Assembly: GCF_041514305.1 (NCBI RefSeq)
Contig: NZ_JBGMWH010000007.1
Span: 119,230-183,229, forward strand
Origin: Salinarimonas chemoclinalis
GTDB lineage: Bacteria; Pseudomonadota; Alphaproteobacteria; Rhizobiales; Beijerinckiaceae
Reading direction: 5' to 3'
DNA length: 64,000 nt
The notes beneath the pieces are model-generated. The model worked only from the letters and a program-made list of their open reading frames with translations, was not told the DNA's origin and did no database searches. Below are positions 38,804 through 46,943 of the stretch, in pieces. Position 1 is the stretch's first letter; each line of letters starts with the position of its first letter. The position numbers and the translations under genes were made by a program.

Positions 38804-39643
38804 TCATGCCGGCGCCCCGCCGACCTCGACGAGCGGGGCCGCGCGACCGTGGCGCAGGCTCGGCACGCGCCGGCGCGCCTCCGCCACCGCCTCGCGATCG
38901 ATCTCGGCCAGGACGAGCCCCGGCTCGGCGTCGCCCTCCGCGAGCACGCGCCCCCACGGGTCGACCACGATCGAGTGGCCGAAGGTCTCGCGCCCGTCCT
39001 CGTGCCGCCCGCCCTGCGCGGCGGCGACGAAGAAGGCGCCGTTCTCGATGGCCCGCGCCCGGGCGAGCGTGCGCCAATGCGCCTCGCCTGTCTGGCGGGT
39101 GAAGGCGGCGGGCGCGGTGAGGATCTCGGCGCCGGCCTCGGCATAGGCGCGGTAGAGATAGGGGAAGCGGATGTCGTAGCAGACCGCGAGCCCGATGGCG
39201 CCCACCGGCGTGTGCGCCAGCACCGCGCGCTCGCCGCCGAGGTAGGTCGCGCTCTCGCGCCAGGTCTCGCCGTTGGGGAGATCGACGTCGAAGAGGTGGA
39301 TCTTGTCGTAGGTGGCGAGGATCTCCCCGTCGGGCCCGATCAGCACCGCGCGGTTCGCCACCTTGTCGCCGACGCGAATCGCCAGCGAGCCGATGTGGAC
39401 GGTGAGCGCGCGGGCACGCGCCACGGCGCGCAGCGCCGCGATGGTCTCGTCCTCGTCCTGGGTGCGGATCTTGTCGAGGAGCGCGGCCTTGTCGCGCTCG
39501 AGCAGGCCGGTCATCTCCGGCGTCTGGACGTAGGCCGCGCCGGCGTCCGCCGCCGCGACGACGCCGGCGATGGCGGCCTCGCGGTTGGCGACGGGGTCGC
39601 GCCCGGAGCGCATCTGGACGCAGGCGACGACGAGACGGCTCAT
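38804..39643 (-). CDS. Carbon-nitrogen hydrolase (Nit1/omega-amidase-like)
   Basis: A 279-residue nitrilase-superfamily amidase. The catalytic triad is visible: Glu in QTPEMTG, Lys in TYDKIHLFDVDL, Cys in LAVCYDIRFPYLYR. The YDKIHLFDVD and DIRFPYLYR motifs place it in the Nit/NitFhit branch, whose members hydrolyse deaminated glutathione and related amides as metabolite repair. Being next to grxC fits a thiol-linked housekeeping role. Confidence 0.92.
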   Translation of the reverse strand: MSRLVVACVQMRSGRDPVANREAAIAGVVAAADAGAAYVQTPEMTGLLERDKAALLDKIRTQDEDETIAALRAVARARALTVHIGSLAIRVGDKVANRAVLIGPDGEILATYDKIHLFDVDLPNGETWRESATYLGGERAVLAHTPVGAIGLAVCYDIRFPYLYRAYAEAGAEILTAPAAFTRQTGEAHWRTLARARAIENGAFFVAAAQGGRHEDGRETFGHSIVVDPWGRVLAEGDAEPGLVLAEIDREAVAEARRRVPSLRHGRAAPLVEVGGAPA

Positions 39644-39653
39644 GCGGGCCTCC

Positions 39654-39911
39654 TCACGCGGAGAGCAGCGGGTCGAGACTCCCGGCGCGATCCAGCGCCG
39701 AGAGGTCGTCGAAGCCGCCGACATGGGTCTCGCCGACGAAGACCTGCGGCACCGTCGTGCGGCCGCCCGCGCGATCGATCATCTCGCGCCGGCGCTCGGG
39801 CTCGCGCTCGATGTCGACGACCGTGTAGTCGGCGCCCTTCTCGTCGAGGAGCGCCCGGGCGGCCGTGCAGTAGGGGCACCAGGAGCGCAGGTAGATCTCG
39901 ATCGGCTTCAT
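39654..39911 (-). CDS. grxC: Glutaredoxin 3
   Basis: An 85-residue dithiol glutaredoxin using glutathione to reduce disulfides. The active site is SWCPYCTAARALLD, with TTVPQVFVGETHVGGFDDL supplying the glutathione-binding cis-Pro and Gly-Gly residues. It is separated by 10 bases from the nitrilase-like gene and should be co-transcribed. Works with the glutathione reductase encoded at 29008-30390. Confidence 0.95.
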   Translation of the reverse strand: MKPIEIYLRSWCPYCTAARALLDEKGADYTVVDIEREPERRREMIDRAGGRTTVPQVFVGETHVGGFDDLSALDRAGSLDPLLSA

Positions 39912-40630
39912 CGGGTGTCGATCCTTCGTTCGCAGCCATCGATATGGGGAACATCGCTCCGTCCGCCAAGCGCGCGGCCTGGAGCATCATCCAGCCGAGT
40001 GGAATTCAGTTCCAGGGCGAGATGACGCTCCCAACGAGACTCTAGAGCGCAAGGTCCTGCGCGTAGACGCGCGCGATCCATTCCGGCGGACCGGGCCGGA
40101 CCTTGACGAGCACTCCACGCTCGAAGGTCAGCACGAGCTTGGGGGGGCCGACCCGCTACGGAGTTGTCGTAGACGAGGCCCATCGCGGCGAGTCGGACGG
40201 CCTCCCGGATGAGCGGCGCGCAACGATCGTATCGCTCTCGGATCTTGACCTCGGGAACACCGTGTCCACCGGTCTCGACCCGATGCGCGACGCGCGCCAC
40301 CGACAGGTCGGGACTATCGACGCCGACGTGCAGCACCCAGACGGCATATCCCCGTCCGCGCGCCTCTCGTACGAGGTCGAGCTTCGAGGGATGCGAGAAG
40401 ACGGTCTCGGTGACGAAGTCGCCTCCCTTGGACAGAATTTCGCTCCGCCACCTCGTCGCGATCTCTGCGGCCCTGTAGGCGGCATCGGGACTGTCGTCGC
40501 CCATCTCCTCGCGCTGGATGATGTCGGCGCTGATGAAAGGACCCGCGAAGGCGGGCGCCACGCGGGTCCGGTAGAGGGTCGACTTGCCGGCTCCATTCGG
40601 GCCGGCGAGCACGATCATCGTGGGGCTCAT
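39908..40630 (-). CDS. Zeta-toxin-like P-loop kinase, apparently frameshifted at a C7/G7 tract
   Basis: The first ~160 residues match small Zeta-type kinases: Walker A LAGPNGAGKSTLY at residues 8-20, SADIIQRE, then TETVFSHPSK and the Arg-rich IRERYDRC region. After GRPP (near 40148) the reading frame loses similarity and continues as an unnatural tail to 39908, overlapping the grxC start. If one base is removed from the run of seven G at 40141-40147, the protein instead continues with KLVLTFERGVLVKVRPGPPE and ends AQDLAL at 40042, a natural Zeta-like C-terminus of 195 residues in total. So the gene is either phase-variable, decaying, or affected by a sequencing error. It overlaps its antitoxin by four bases. 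Confidence 0.8.
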   Translation of the reverse strand: MSPTMIVLAGPNGAGKSTLYRTRVAPAFAGPFISADIIQREEMGDDSPDAAYRAAEIATRWRSEILSKGGDFVTETVFSHPSKLDLVREARGRGYAVWVLHVGVDSPDLSVARVAHRVETGGHGVPEVKIRERYDRCAPLIREAVRLAAMGLVYDNSVAGRPPQARADLRAWSARQGPARSAGMDRARLRAGPCALESRWERHLALELNSTRLDDAPGRALGGRSDVPHIDGCERRIDTR

Positions 40631-40986
40631 TCTTCAGGCCGAGCTTCCGCGTAGACGATTCTCCCGGAAGGATCGAGACCGACGGCCCTGCCGCTCGCGC
40701 GCAGTTCCGCGAAGAATGCTTCCTCGCCGATACCGGGCTCGGACATCTTCGCGAGAAACCGGTCCGCCCAGACCGCTCTCTCCTCCGCATTGAGAGCAGT
40801 CGTCTCGAGCTCGCCCGCGAGCACCCGAGAAAGCGTCACGTGGTCCATGCCGCCCGATCGCTCGATGGCGCGGCCGATCCGCGCCCAGTGCGTTATCTGG
40901 CCGGCGAGGGACCTGCTCTGAATCTCGGCAGCCGCGCGCGCATCGTCGACGAATGCGTCGTCTGCGAACTTCACCGATCGAGCCAT
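40627..40986 (-). CDS. ParD-like antitoxin
   Basis: A 119-residue protein whose N-terminal half (VKFADDAFVDDARAAAEIQSRSLAGQITHWARIGRAIE) matches the ParD-like family of type II antitoxins, a ribbon-helix-helix-type fold. The C-terminal half (EERAVWADRFLAKMS...) is likely the toxin-binding part. A textbook promoter, a GGAGGTGA site and a palindrome over the -10 box precede it. Its stop overlaps the start of the Zeta-like kinase (ATGA), giving the classic antitoxin-first order. Confidence 0.8.
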   Translation of the reverse strand: MARSVKFADDAFVDDARAAAEIQSRSLAGQITHWARIGRAIERSGGMDHVTLSRVLAGELETTALNAEERAVWADRFLAKMSEPGIGEEAFFAELRASGRAVGLDPSGRIVYAEARPEE

Positions 40987-41004
40987 GGGTCACCTCCGAA
41001 CGCA

Positions 41005-41034
41005 AAAGGTAGCCTTTCGCCACCCGAACGTCAA
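41005..41034 (-). promoter_or_regulatory. Promoter and operator palindrome of the antitoxin-toxin operon
   Basis: On the minus strand TTGACG (41034-41029) and TACCTT (41011-41006) are 17 bases apart. The -10 box lies in a perfect palindrome with arms AAAGG and CCTTT (41005-41017, three-base centre), a good site for antitoxin autorepression. Confidence 0.65.
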
Positions 41035-41036
41035 CA

Positions 41037-41507
41037 TCAGCGAGCCACGTCGCCCTCCCCCTCCAGTGCGTCGCGCGGCGCGCGCGCGGTCTCGGCGAGC
41101 TCTTCCGACGACGCCCGCGGCAGGCTCCCGAAGGTCGGCGCGGCGTCGACGATGTAGCGGCGCGAGGTGATGTCCGGTCTTCTCGTGCATGGGCACGAGA
41201 AGGGCGTGGGCGTGCGCGCTGTCGCCGCCCGAGAACAGGAACGCCAACCGGTCCACCCCGTAGAGGCGCTTCATCGCCCGCGCCAGGCGCTGGCCGAGGA
41301 CGAGGATCTCGGCCGCGAGATCGGGCGGCGGCACCTCGAGCGTGTCGTAATGCGCCTTCGGGGCGATCTGCACATGACCGGGCCGGATCGGCTTGATGTC
41401 GAGGAAGGCGACGAGGCGCGCATCCTCGTGCACGATGCTCGCCCAGATCTCCCCGCGCGCGATGCGGCAGAAGAGGCACGTGGAATCGTGCGGTCGCCCG
41501 TCGTCAT
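41037..41507 (-). pseudogene. HIT-family protein gene with frame disruptions
   Basis: A histidine-triad-like protein is recognisable but not in one frame. The ATG at 41507 has a good GGAGG site, yet the HIT core (DSTCLFCRIARGEIWASIV..., IKPIRPGHVQIAPKAHYDTL) lies in another frame that has no start codon; and at 41174-41175 one extra base again shifts the frame, so that the natural end (DITSRRYIVDAAPTFGSLPR... ending GDVAR) follows only if it is removed. The longest single-frame piece is 40990-41433. The triad itself is changed: HAHALL has Leu where the third, nucleophilic His is expected. So either decayed or mis-sequenced, and probably not an active hydrolase. Confidence 0.65.
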
Positions 41508-41521
41508 CGAACTCCCTCCTC

Positions 41522-42859
41522 TCACACCGGCGGCCGTGCGACCCCGGTCTTCTCCGGCAGGATGCCGCGCGGCGAGAAGCGCAGCACCGTGAGCAGGATC
41601 ACGCCCATCAGGAAGAGGCGCAGGTGCGGCGCCGAATCGAGCAGGTGCCGGCGCAGCGCGTCGCCCTGCTCCATGCCGGCGGTGAGCGTGTTCATAAGCC
41701 ACAGGCCGGCGGGCTCGGCCTGGACCCAGACGAACCAGATCACGAAGGCGCCGAGCACGGCGCCCAGGTTGTTGCCCGAGCCGCCGAGGATCACCATCAC
41801 CCAGATCAGGAAGGTGAAGCGCAGCGGATTGTAGGTGCCGGGCGTGAACTGGCCGTCGAGCGTCACCAGCATGGCGCCCGCCAGCCCCACCACCGCCGAG
41901 CCGATGACGAAGATCTGCAGGTGGCGGCGGGTGACGTCCTTGCCCATGGCGGCGGCCGCGTCGCGGTTGTCGCGGATGGCCCGCATCATCCGCCCCCAGG
42001 GCGAGTTCAGCGCCCGCTCGGCGAGCACCACGAGGACGATCAGCACGGTCGCGAACAGCGCGGTGTAGACGAGCGACACGGCGACCGAGGAGAGCGTCGT
42101 CGCGCGCATGCCGAGATCGGCGGCGAGATCGACGAACCAGGCCTCCCGCTGGAGGTCGATCTCGTACGGCGCCGGGCGGGGCAGGCCGCTGACGTTCTTC
42201 ACGCCGCGGGTGAGCCAAGCCTCGTTCTTGAGGAGCGCGATCACGATCTCGGAGATGCCGAGCGTCGCGATGGCGAGGTAGTCCGAGCGAAGCCCCAGCG
42301 CCACCTTGCCGATGAGCCAGGCGGCGCCCGCCGCGAACAGCGCGCCGACGATCCAGGCGAGGAGGATCGGCAGGCCGAGCCCGCCGAGATAACCGGTCGC
42401 GGCGGCATCGTAGCCCTCGATCGCGTCGGTGGCCTGGTCGCCGAAATAGCGGATCACGAAGTAGCCCACCGCGACGACGAGGATCGTCGCCGCCGTGCGC
42501 CGGCCCTTGTGCGGTCCTTTGGGCAGCATGCGCCGCACGGCGATCGCGGCGGCGATGGTGCCCAGGAGAGCGAGCGCCGCGAAGAGCAGGTTCCAGGAAC
42601 CCGCCGCCCAGGCGCCCGGGACGGGGGGCATCGAGACCAGCACCGCGGCGATGCCGCCCAGCGCCGCGAAGCCCATGACGCCGACGTTGAACAGGCCGGC
42701 GTAGCCCCATTGCATGTTCACGCCCAGCGCCATGATCGCCGAGATCAGCGACAGGTTGAGGATCGCCAGCGCCAGCGTCCAGCTCTGGAAGACGCCCACG
42801 GCGAAGAGCGCCGCGGCCATCGCGGCGAAGCAGACGACGGTCTTGACGGACAGGCTCAT
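41522..42859 (-). CDS. livM: Branched-chain amino acid ABC transporter permease LivM
   Basis: Inner-membrane permease of a HAAT/Liv-type importer, 445 residues with about ten hydrophobic helices. NMQWGYAGLFNVGVMGFAALGG near the N-terminus and the EAA-like region SPWGRMMRAIRDNRDAAAAMGKDVTRRHLQIFVIGSA are diagnostic of LivM. It is longer than the usual ~330 residues because of inserted hydrophobic/linker sequence around residues 85-170. The ATG overlaps the livH stop (ATGA). Last gene of the liv operon. Confidence 0.92.
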   Translation of the reverse strand: MSLSVKTVVCFAAMAAALFAVGVFQSWTLALAILNLSLISAIMALGVNMQWGYAGLFNVGVMGFAALGGIAAVLVSMPPVPGAWAAGSWNLLFAALALLGTIAAAIAVRRMLPKGPHKGRRTAATILVVAVGYFVIRYFGDQATDAIEGYDAAATGYLGGLGLPILLAWIVGALFAAGAAWLIGKVALGLRSDYLAIATLGISEIVIALLKNEAWLTRGVKNVSGLPRPAPYEIDLQREAWFVDLAADLGMRATTLSSVAVSLVYTALFATVLIVLVVLAERALNSPWGRMMRAIRDNRDAAAAMGKDVTRRHLQIFVIGSAVVGLAGAMLVTLDGQFTPGTYNPLRFTFLIWVMVILGGSGNNLGAVLGAFVIWFVWVQAEPAGLWLMNTLTAGMEQGDALRRHLLDSAPHLRLFLMGVILLTVLRFSPRGILPEKTGVARPPV

Positions 42860-43869
42860 ATCACGCGCCCCCGCAGGATGCCGGTGGGTCGGAGCAGGAG
42901 GACGAGGACGAGGATGATGAAGGAGACGGCGAACTTGTAGTCCGTCGACAGGAGCTGCGCGAGCCCGCTCGGCATCCAGTCCTCCGGCACGACGTGGCCG
43001 AGCACGCGCCGATAGGCGTAGGTGAGCCCGACCTCGGAGAAGGCGACGACGAAGCCGCCGATCACCGCCCCGAAGGGCTTGCCGATGCCGCCGACGATGG
43101 CCGCGGCGAAGATCGGCAGCAGGAGCTGGAAGTAGTTGAACGGCCGGAAGCTCTTGTCGAGGCCGTAGAGCACGCCCGCCAGCGTCGCGAGCGTCGCCGC
43201 GAGCGCCCAGGTGATCAACACCACCCGCTTGGGATCTATCCCCGAGAGCAGTGCCAGATCCTCGTTGTCGGAGAAGGCGCGCATGGCCTTGCCGGTGCGG
43301 GTGCGCTGGAGGAACCAGAACAGCGCCGTCACCGCCAGGAGCGTCACGACCACCGTGAGAACCTGGCTCGTGCGCAGCGCCAGCCCCTCGGCGAGGCCGG
43401 TCAACTCCTGGAACTCCCGCGGGCGGATCACGAAACGCTCGCCGTCCTCGAAGCGCCGGTCCTCGACGCCGATGAAGAAGCGCACCAGCGCGTTGTAGAT
43501 GAACATCACGCCGACGGAGACGATGACGAACACGACCGGCGCCGCCCGCCGCTGGCGGTAGAAGCGGTAGACCACCCGGTCGGTGCCCAGCGCCAGCAGC
43601 ACCGCGGCGAGGATGCCGAGCGGCAGGACGAGCAGCGCGGTCGGCAGCGGCCCGAAGCCGACGCCCATCGACTGCAGCCACCAGGTGCCGAGGATCGTGG
43701 CCATCGTGCCGAAGGCCATCAGGTCGCCGTGGGCGAAGTTCGAGAAGCGCAGCACCGCGTAGATCAGCGTCACGCCGAGCGCGCCGAGCGCCAGCTGCGC
43801 GCCGTAGGCGAGCCCGGGGATCAGCACGAAGTTCGCCAGCACCACGAGGGCGTTGAGAAAGCTCTCCAC
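42856..43869 (-). CDS. livH: Branched-chain amino acid ABC transporter permease LivH
   Basis: Second permease subunit, 337 residues with eight or more hydrophobic helices. GLAYGAQLALGALGVTLIYAVLRFSNFAHGDLMAFG is the LivH N-terminal signature, and TGKAMRAFSDNEDLALLSGIDPKRVVLITWALAA is the ATPase-contacting EAA loop. The segment VGGIGKPFGAVIGGFVV is also conserved. It lies between livF (6 bases) and livM (overlap) and forms the channel with LivM. Confidence 0.93.
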   Translation of the reverse strand: MESFLNALVVLANFVLIPGLAYGAQLALGALGVTLIYAVLRFSNFAHGDLMAFGTMATILGTWWLQSMGVGFGPLPTALLVLPLGILAAVLLALGTDRVVYRFYRQRRAAPVVFVIVSVGVMFIYNALVRFFIGVEDRRFEDGERFVIRPREFQELTGLAEGLALRTSQVLTVVVTLLAVTALFWFLQRTRTGKAMRAFSDNEDLALLSGIDPKRVVLITWALAATLATLAGVLYGLDKSFRPFNYFQLLLPIFAAAIVGGIGKPFGAVIGGFVVAFSEVGLTYAYRRVLGHVVPEDWMPSGLAQLLSTDYKFAVSFIILVLVLLLRPTGILRGRVI

Positions 43870-43875
43870 GGGTCG

Positions 43876-44580
43876 TCAGCCTCCCAGGAAGGTGCGGCGG
43901 ACCTCGGGGTCCGCCAGCAGCGCGGCGCCGGTGTCGGTGTAGCGGTTGCGGCCCTGGACGAGGACGTAGCCCTTGTCGGCGATCTCGAGCGCCTGGCGGG
44001 CGTTCTGCTCGACCATCAGGATGGCGATGCCGGTGGCGGCGACGTCGAGGATCTTGTCGAACAGCTCGTCCATGACGATGGGCGAGACGCCGGCGGTGGG
44101 CTCGTCGAGCATCAGCACCTTGGGCTTCGTCATCAGCGCCCGGCCCACCGCCACCTGCTGGCGCTGGCCGCCGGAGAGCTCGCCCGCCGGCTGGCGGCGC
44201 TTCTCGCGCAGGATCGGGAACAGCCCGTAGACCTGCTCCATGGTCTCGCGCGGGTCGTCGGTGCGGATGTAGGCGCCCATCTCGAGGTTCTCCTCGACGG
44301 TGAGCGCGCGGAAGACGTTGTTCGTCTGCGGCACGAAGCCCATGCCGGCGACGACCCGCTCCTGCGGGGAGAGACCGCCGATGTCGCGGCCATCGAGGGT
44401 CACCGTGCCCTGGCGCAGGCCGAGCATGCCGAAGATCGCCTTCATGGCGGTGGACTTGCCGGCGCCGTTGGGGCCGACGATCACGGCGATCTCGCCCTTC
44501 TCCACGCCGATCGTGCAATCGTGCAGGATGTCGGCGCCGCCGTAGCCGCCGGTCATGTGCGCACCGGAGAGGAAGCTCAT
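43876..44580 (-). CDS. livF: Branched-chain amino acid ABC transporter ATP-binding protein LivF
   Basis: Cytoplasmic ATPase of 234 residues. Walker A is VGPNGAGKSTAMKAIFGML, the signature is ELSGGQRQQVAVGRALM, Walker B is VLMLDEPTAGVSP, followed by the switch His region ILMVEQNARQALEIAD, where Q-N-A-R is typical of LivF. The start at 44580 overlaps the livG stop by four bases. Confidence 0.93.
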   Translation of the reverse strand: MSFLSGAHMTGGYGGADILHDCTIGVEKGEIAVIVGPNGAGKSTAMKAIFGMLGLRQGTVTLDGRDIGGLSPQERVVAGMGFVPQTNNVFRALTVEENLEMGAYIRTDDPRETMEQVYGLFPILREKRRQPAGELSGGQRQQVAVGRALMTKPKVLMLDEPTAGVSPIVMDELFDKILDVAATGIAILMVEQNARQALEIADKGYVLVQGRNRYTDTGAALLADPEVRRTFLGG

Positions 44581-45440
44581 GCCGGTGCTCCCGGGTCGGC
44601 GGCGGGCTCTCCCGTGCTCCCCGCGGTCGCCGCCGACCGGGCCGCCGGCGCGTCGGGCCCGACCGGCTCCCTGCGCCGGTTCCTCAGCCCGCGGCCGAGA
44701 TAGGCCTCGATCACGCGCTCGTCGGCGCGCACCACGTCCGGGTGGCCCTGGGTCAGGACCTTGCCCTCGGCCATGACGATGACGGGGTCGCACAGGCGCC
44801 CGATGAAGTCCATGTCGTGCTCGATCATGCAGAACGTGTAGCCGCGCTCGCGGTTGAGCCGCTCGATGGCGTGGCCGATGGTCTTGAGCAGCGTGCGGTT
44901 CACGCCCGCGCCGACCTCGTCGAGGAAGACGATCTTGGCGTCGACCATCATCGTGCGGCCGAGCTCGAGCAGCTTCTTCTGCCCGCCGGAGAGGTTGCCC
45001 GCCAGCTCGTCGGCGACGTGGTTGAGGTGGAGGAAGTGCAGCACCTCGTCCGCCTTCTCCCACAGGGCCCGCTCCTCGGCGGCGATCTGTCCGCGGCGGA
45101 AGAAGGTGTTCCAGAGCGTCTCGCCCGACTGCCGGGGCGGCACCATCATCAGGTTCTCGCGCACGCTGAGCGTCGAGAATTCGTGGGCGATCTGGAAGGT
45201 GCGCAGGAGCCCGCGGCGGAAGAGCTCGTGGGGGGGAAGGCCGGTGACGTCCTGCCCGTCGAGGGTGACGCGGCCGGCGGTCGGCGTGTAGTGCCCGGCG
45301 ATGACGTTGAACAACGTCGTCTTGCCGGCGCCGTTGGGGCCGATCAGCCCCGTGATCGAGCCCTTGGCGATCTCCAGGCTCGCTCCGTTCACGGCCTTGA
45401 TGCCGCCGAAGCCGAGATGCAGGTCGTCGACGCGAATCAT
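44577..45440 (-). CDS. livG: Branched-chain amino acid ABC transporter ATP-binding protein LivG
   Basis: Second ATPase, 287 residues. Walker A LIGPNGAGKTTLFNVIAGHYTPTAG, Q-loop RTFQIAHEF, signature NLSGGQKKLLELGRTMM, Walker B IVFLDEVGAGVN (with Val where Pro is usual) and switch MIEHDMDFIGRLCD identify LivG. A 40-residue Ala/Pro-rich tail extends beyond the normal C-terminus. A strong hairpin lies between livJ and this gene. Confidence 0.93.
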   Translation of the reverse strand: MIRVDDLHLGFGGIKAVNGASLEIAKGSITGLIGPNGAGKTTLFNVIAGHYTPTAGRVTLDGQDVTGLPPHELFRRGLLRTFQIAHEFSTLSVRENLMMVPPRQSGETLWNTFFRRGQIAAEERALWEKADEVLHFLHLNHVADELAGNLSGGQKKLLELGRTMMVDAKIVFLDEVGAGVNRTLLKTIGHAIERLNRERGYTFCMIEHDMDFIGRLCDPVIVMAEGKVLTQGHPDVVRADERVIEAYLGRGLRNRRREPVGPDAPAARSAATAGSTGEPAADPGAPA

Positions 45441-45461
45441 GAATGCGGTGCTCCGAGCGAC

Positions 45462-45490
45462 GCCGGCCCGGGCGGAAGGCCCGGGCCGGC
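45462..45490 (-). promoter_or_regulatory. Perfect 12-bp intercistronic hairpin between livJ and livG
   Basis: Arms 45462-45473 and 45479-45490 are perfect reverse complements (GCCGGCCCGGGC / GCCCGGGCCGGC) with a five-base loop. It sits just after the livJ stop and 22 bases before livG, without a T run. The position fits a structure that protects the abundant binding-protein mRNA or partly attenuates downstream expression. Confidence 0.6.
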
Positions 45491-45502
45491 GCGCGGTCGC
45501 GA

Positions 45503-46696
45503 TCAGCGGAAGCCGAGCGTGACGATCTCGCCGTTGTCGATCTCGAAGATGCGGTACGAGCCGGAGGCCTCGCCGGGCCCGATCAGCTCGATGCCGGTGG
45601 CGCCGACGTAGTCGATCTCGCCGCCGCCGGCGAGGATCTCGAGCCCGCGGGCGATCTCGCCGGGGCCGATCTGCTCGCCCGGCGCGTTGGCGACGCTCAT
45701 GACGTTGGCGGCGATGCCGGCGCGGGTGGCCTCGCCCGCGGCCTGCATGGCGAGCACGATCAGCGCCGCCGCGTCGTAGCTCTCGCCGGCGTAGGTGCCG
45801 GTGGAGTCGACGGAGGAGCCGGCGGTCATCTCGGCGAAGATCCGGGCGCCGTCGTTGTCCGTGCCCGGGACCGCGCCGATGACGCGGCCGTCGAGCTCGG
45901 AGCCGATCGCCTCGATGATGCTCTCGCCGAACATGCCGTCGCCGAAGACGAACTGGTCGAAGGCGCCGGTGTCGAGCGAGGCCTGGACGATGCCGCGTCC
46001 GCCGCCGTCGGCGTAGCCGAACACGGCGAGCGTGTCCGTGCCGGAGGCGGAGAGCGCGCCCACCTCGGCCGAGTAGTCGGCCCGGCCGTCCTCGTGCGCG
46101 GCGGAGATCAGCACCGAGCCGCCGAGCGCCTCGAAGGCGGCGGCGAACGAGTCGGCGAGGCCCTTGCCGTAGTCGTTGTTGGTGTAGGTGACGGCGATCT
46201 GGTTCACGCCGCGCTCGTTCAGGAGCTCGGCGATGACCTGGCCCTGGCGGGCGTCGGACGGCGCCGTGCGGAAGAACAGGCCCTGGTCCTCGATCGTCGA
46301 CAGCGCCGGCGAGGTCGCCGACGGCGAGATCGTGGGTACGCCGTTGGGCACGGAGACGTTGTTGACGACCGCGGTCGTGACGCCCGAGCAGTCCGGACCC
46401 ATCAGCGCGACCACCTCGTCGGAGGTGATCAGGCGCTCCGCCGCCGCCGTGGCCGCGGCCGCGTCGATGCAGGTGGAGTCGGCGCGGATCACGTTCAGCG
46501 TCCGCCCGCCGAGGAGCTGGCCGGACTCGGACGCCTCGGTGAAGGCGAGCTCGGCCGCGTTGCCCATGTTCGGCATGATCGACTCGAGCGGCCCGGTGAA
46601 GCCGAGGATGATGCCGACGGGGATGCCGTCGTCCTGCGCCAGGGCCGGCGCCGTCACCAGCGCGGCAAAGGCGGTGGCCGCAATGAGCTTCTTCAT
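45503..46696 (-). CDS. livJ: Branched-chain amino acid ABC transporter substrate-binding protein
   Basis: Periplasmic binding protein of 397 residues. The signal peptide is MKKLIAATAFAALVTAPALAQ, and the mature protein is of the Leu/Ile/Val-binding (peripla_BP_6) type: GIILGFTGPLESIMPNMGNAAELAF, MGPDCSGVTTAV, PTISPSATSPALSTIEDQGLFFRTAPSDARQGQ. It heads the operon and is separated from livG by a hairpin. The substrate may be an amino acid or an amide/urea-like compound; family members vary. Confidence 0.92.
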   Translation of the reverse strand: MKKLIAATAFAALVTAPALAQDDGIPVGIILGFTGPLESIMPNMGNAAELAFTEASESGQLLGGRTLNVIRADSTCIDAAAATAAAERLITSDEVVALMGPDCSGVTTAVVNNVSVPNGVPTISPSATSPALSTIEDQGLFFRTAPSDARQGQVIAELLNERGVNQIAVTYTNNDYGKGLADSFAAAFEALGGSVLISAAHEDGRADYSAEVGALSASGTDTLAVFGYADGGGRGIVQASLDTGAFDQFVFGDGMFGESIIEAIGSELDGRVIGAVPGTDNDGARIFAEMTAGSSVDSTGTYAGESYDAAALIVLAMQAAGEATRAGIAANVMSVANAPGEQIGPGEIARGLEILAGGGEIDYVGATGIELIGPGEASGSYRIFEIDNGEIVTLGFR

Positions 46697-46914
46697 GTTG
46701 GCTCTCCCATACGTTTCTCTCTCCCGCCGGGCATCGGCCGTTCCCACGCGCTCCGACGGGGTCGGGAACAGTCCTAATGCAAGGCTTCGCCCGGCGCTAC
46801 GGCGCAACGCCCGGATTCTCCCGGTTTTTCGCACCACGCGGCGGCGGGACGGCCGGAGCCGCGCCCCGGCCGCCGCCCGTCGCGCCCGAGAGCACGCAAG
46901 AGCACGCCCGCGCC
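46697..46914. other. Non-coding gap between livJ and the rpsA promoter
   Basis: This divergent intergenic stretch holds no gene that I can support. The cmk gene that usually precedes rpsA in alphaproteobacteria is absent here. Frames across the region translate to Arg/Pro/Ala-rich sequence without family resemblance. Confidence 0.5.
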
Positions 46915-46943
46915 TTGCCTGTCCAGGTGTTTTCCGTTAAGAC
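46915..46943 (+). promoter_or_regulatory. Sigma-70-like promoter of rpsA
   Basis: TTGCCT (46915-46920) and TAAGAC (46938-46943) are separated by 17 bases. Transcription would start near 46950, giving a leader of about 260 bases before the rpsA ATG. Confidence 0.5.

Noticed and set aside
46760..46800. Possible sigma-54 promoter for livJ (TTGCA preceded by a GGGCG stretch)
   Set aside because: Only two of the six bases around the -24 box match; spacing is right but evidence is too weak.
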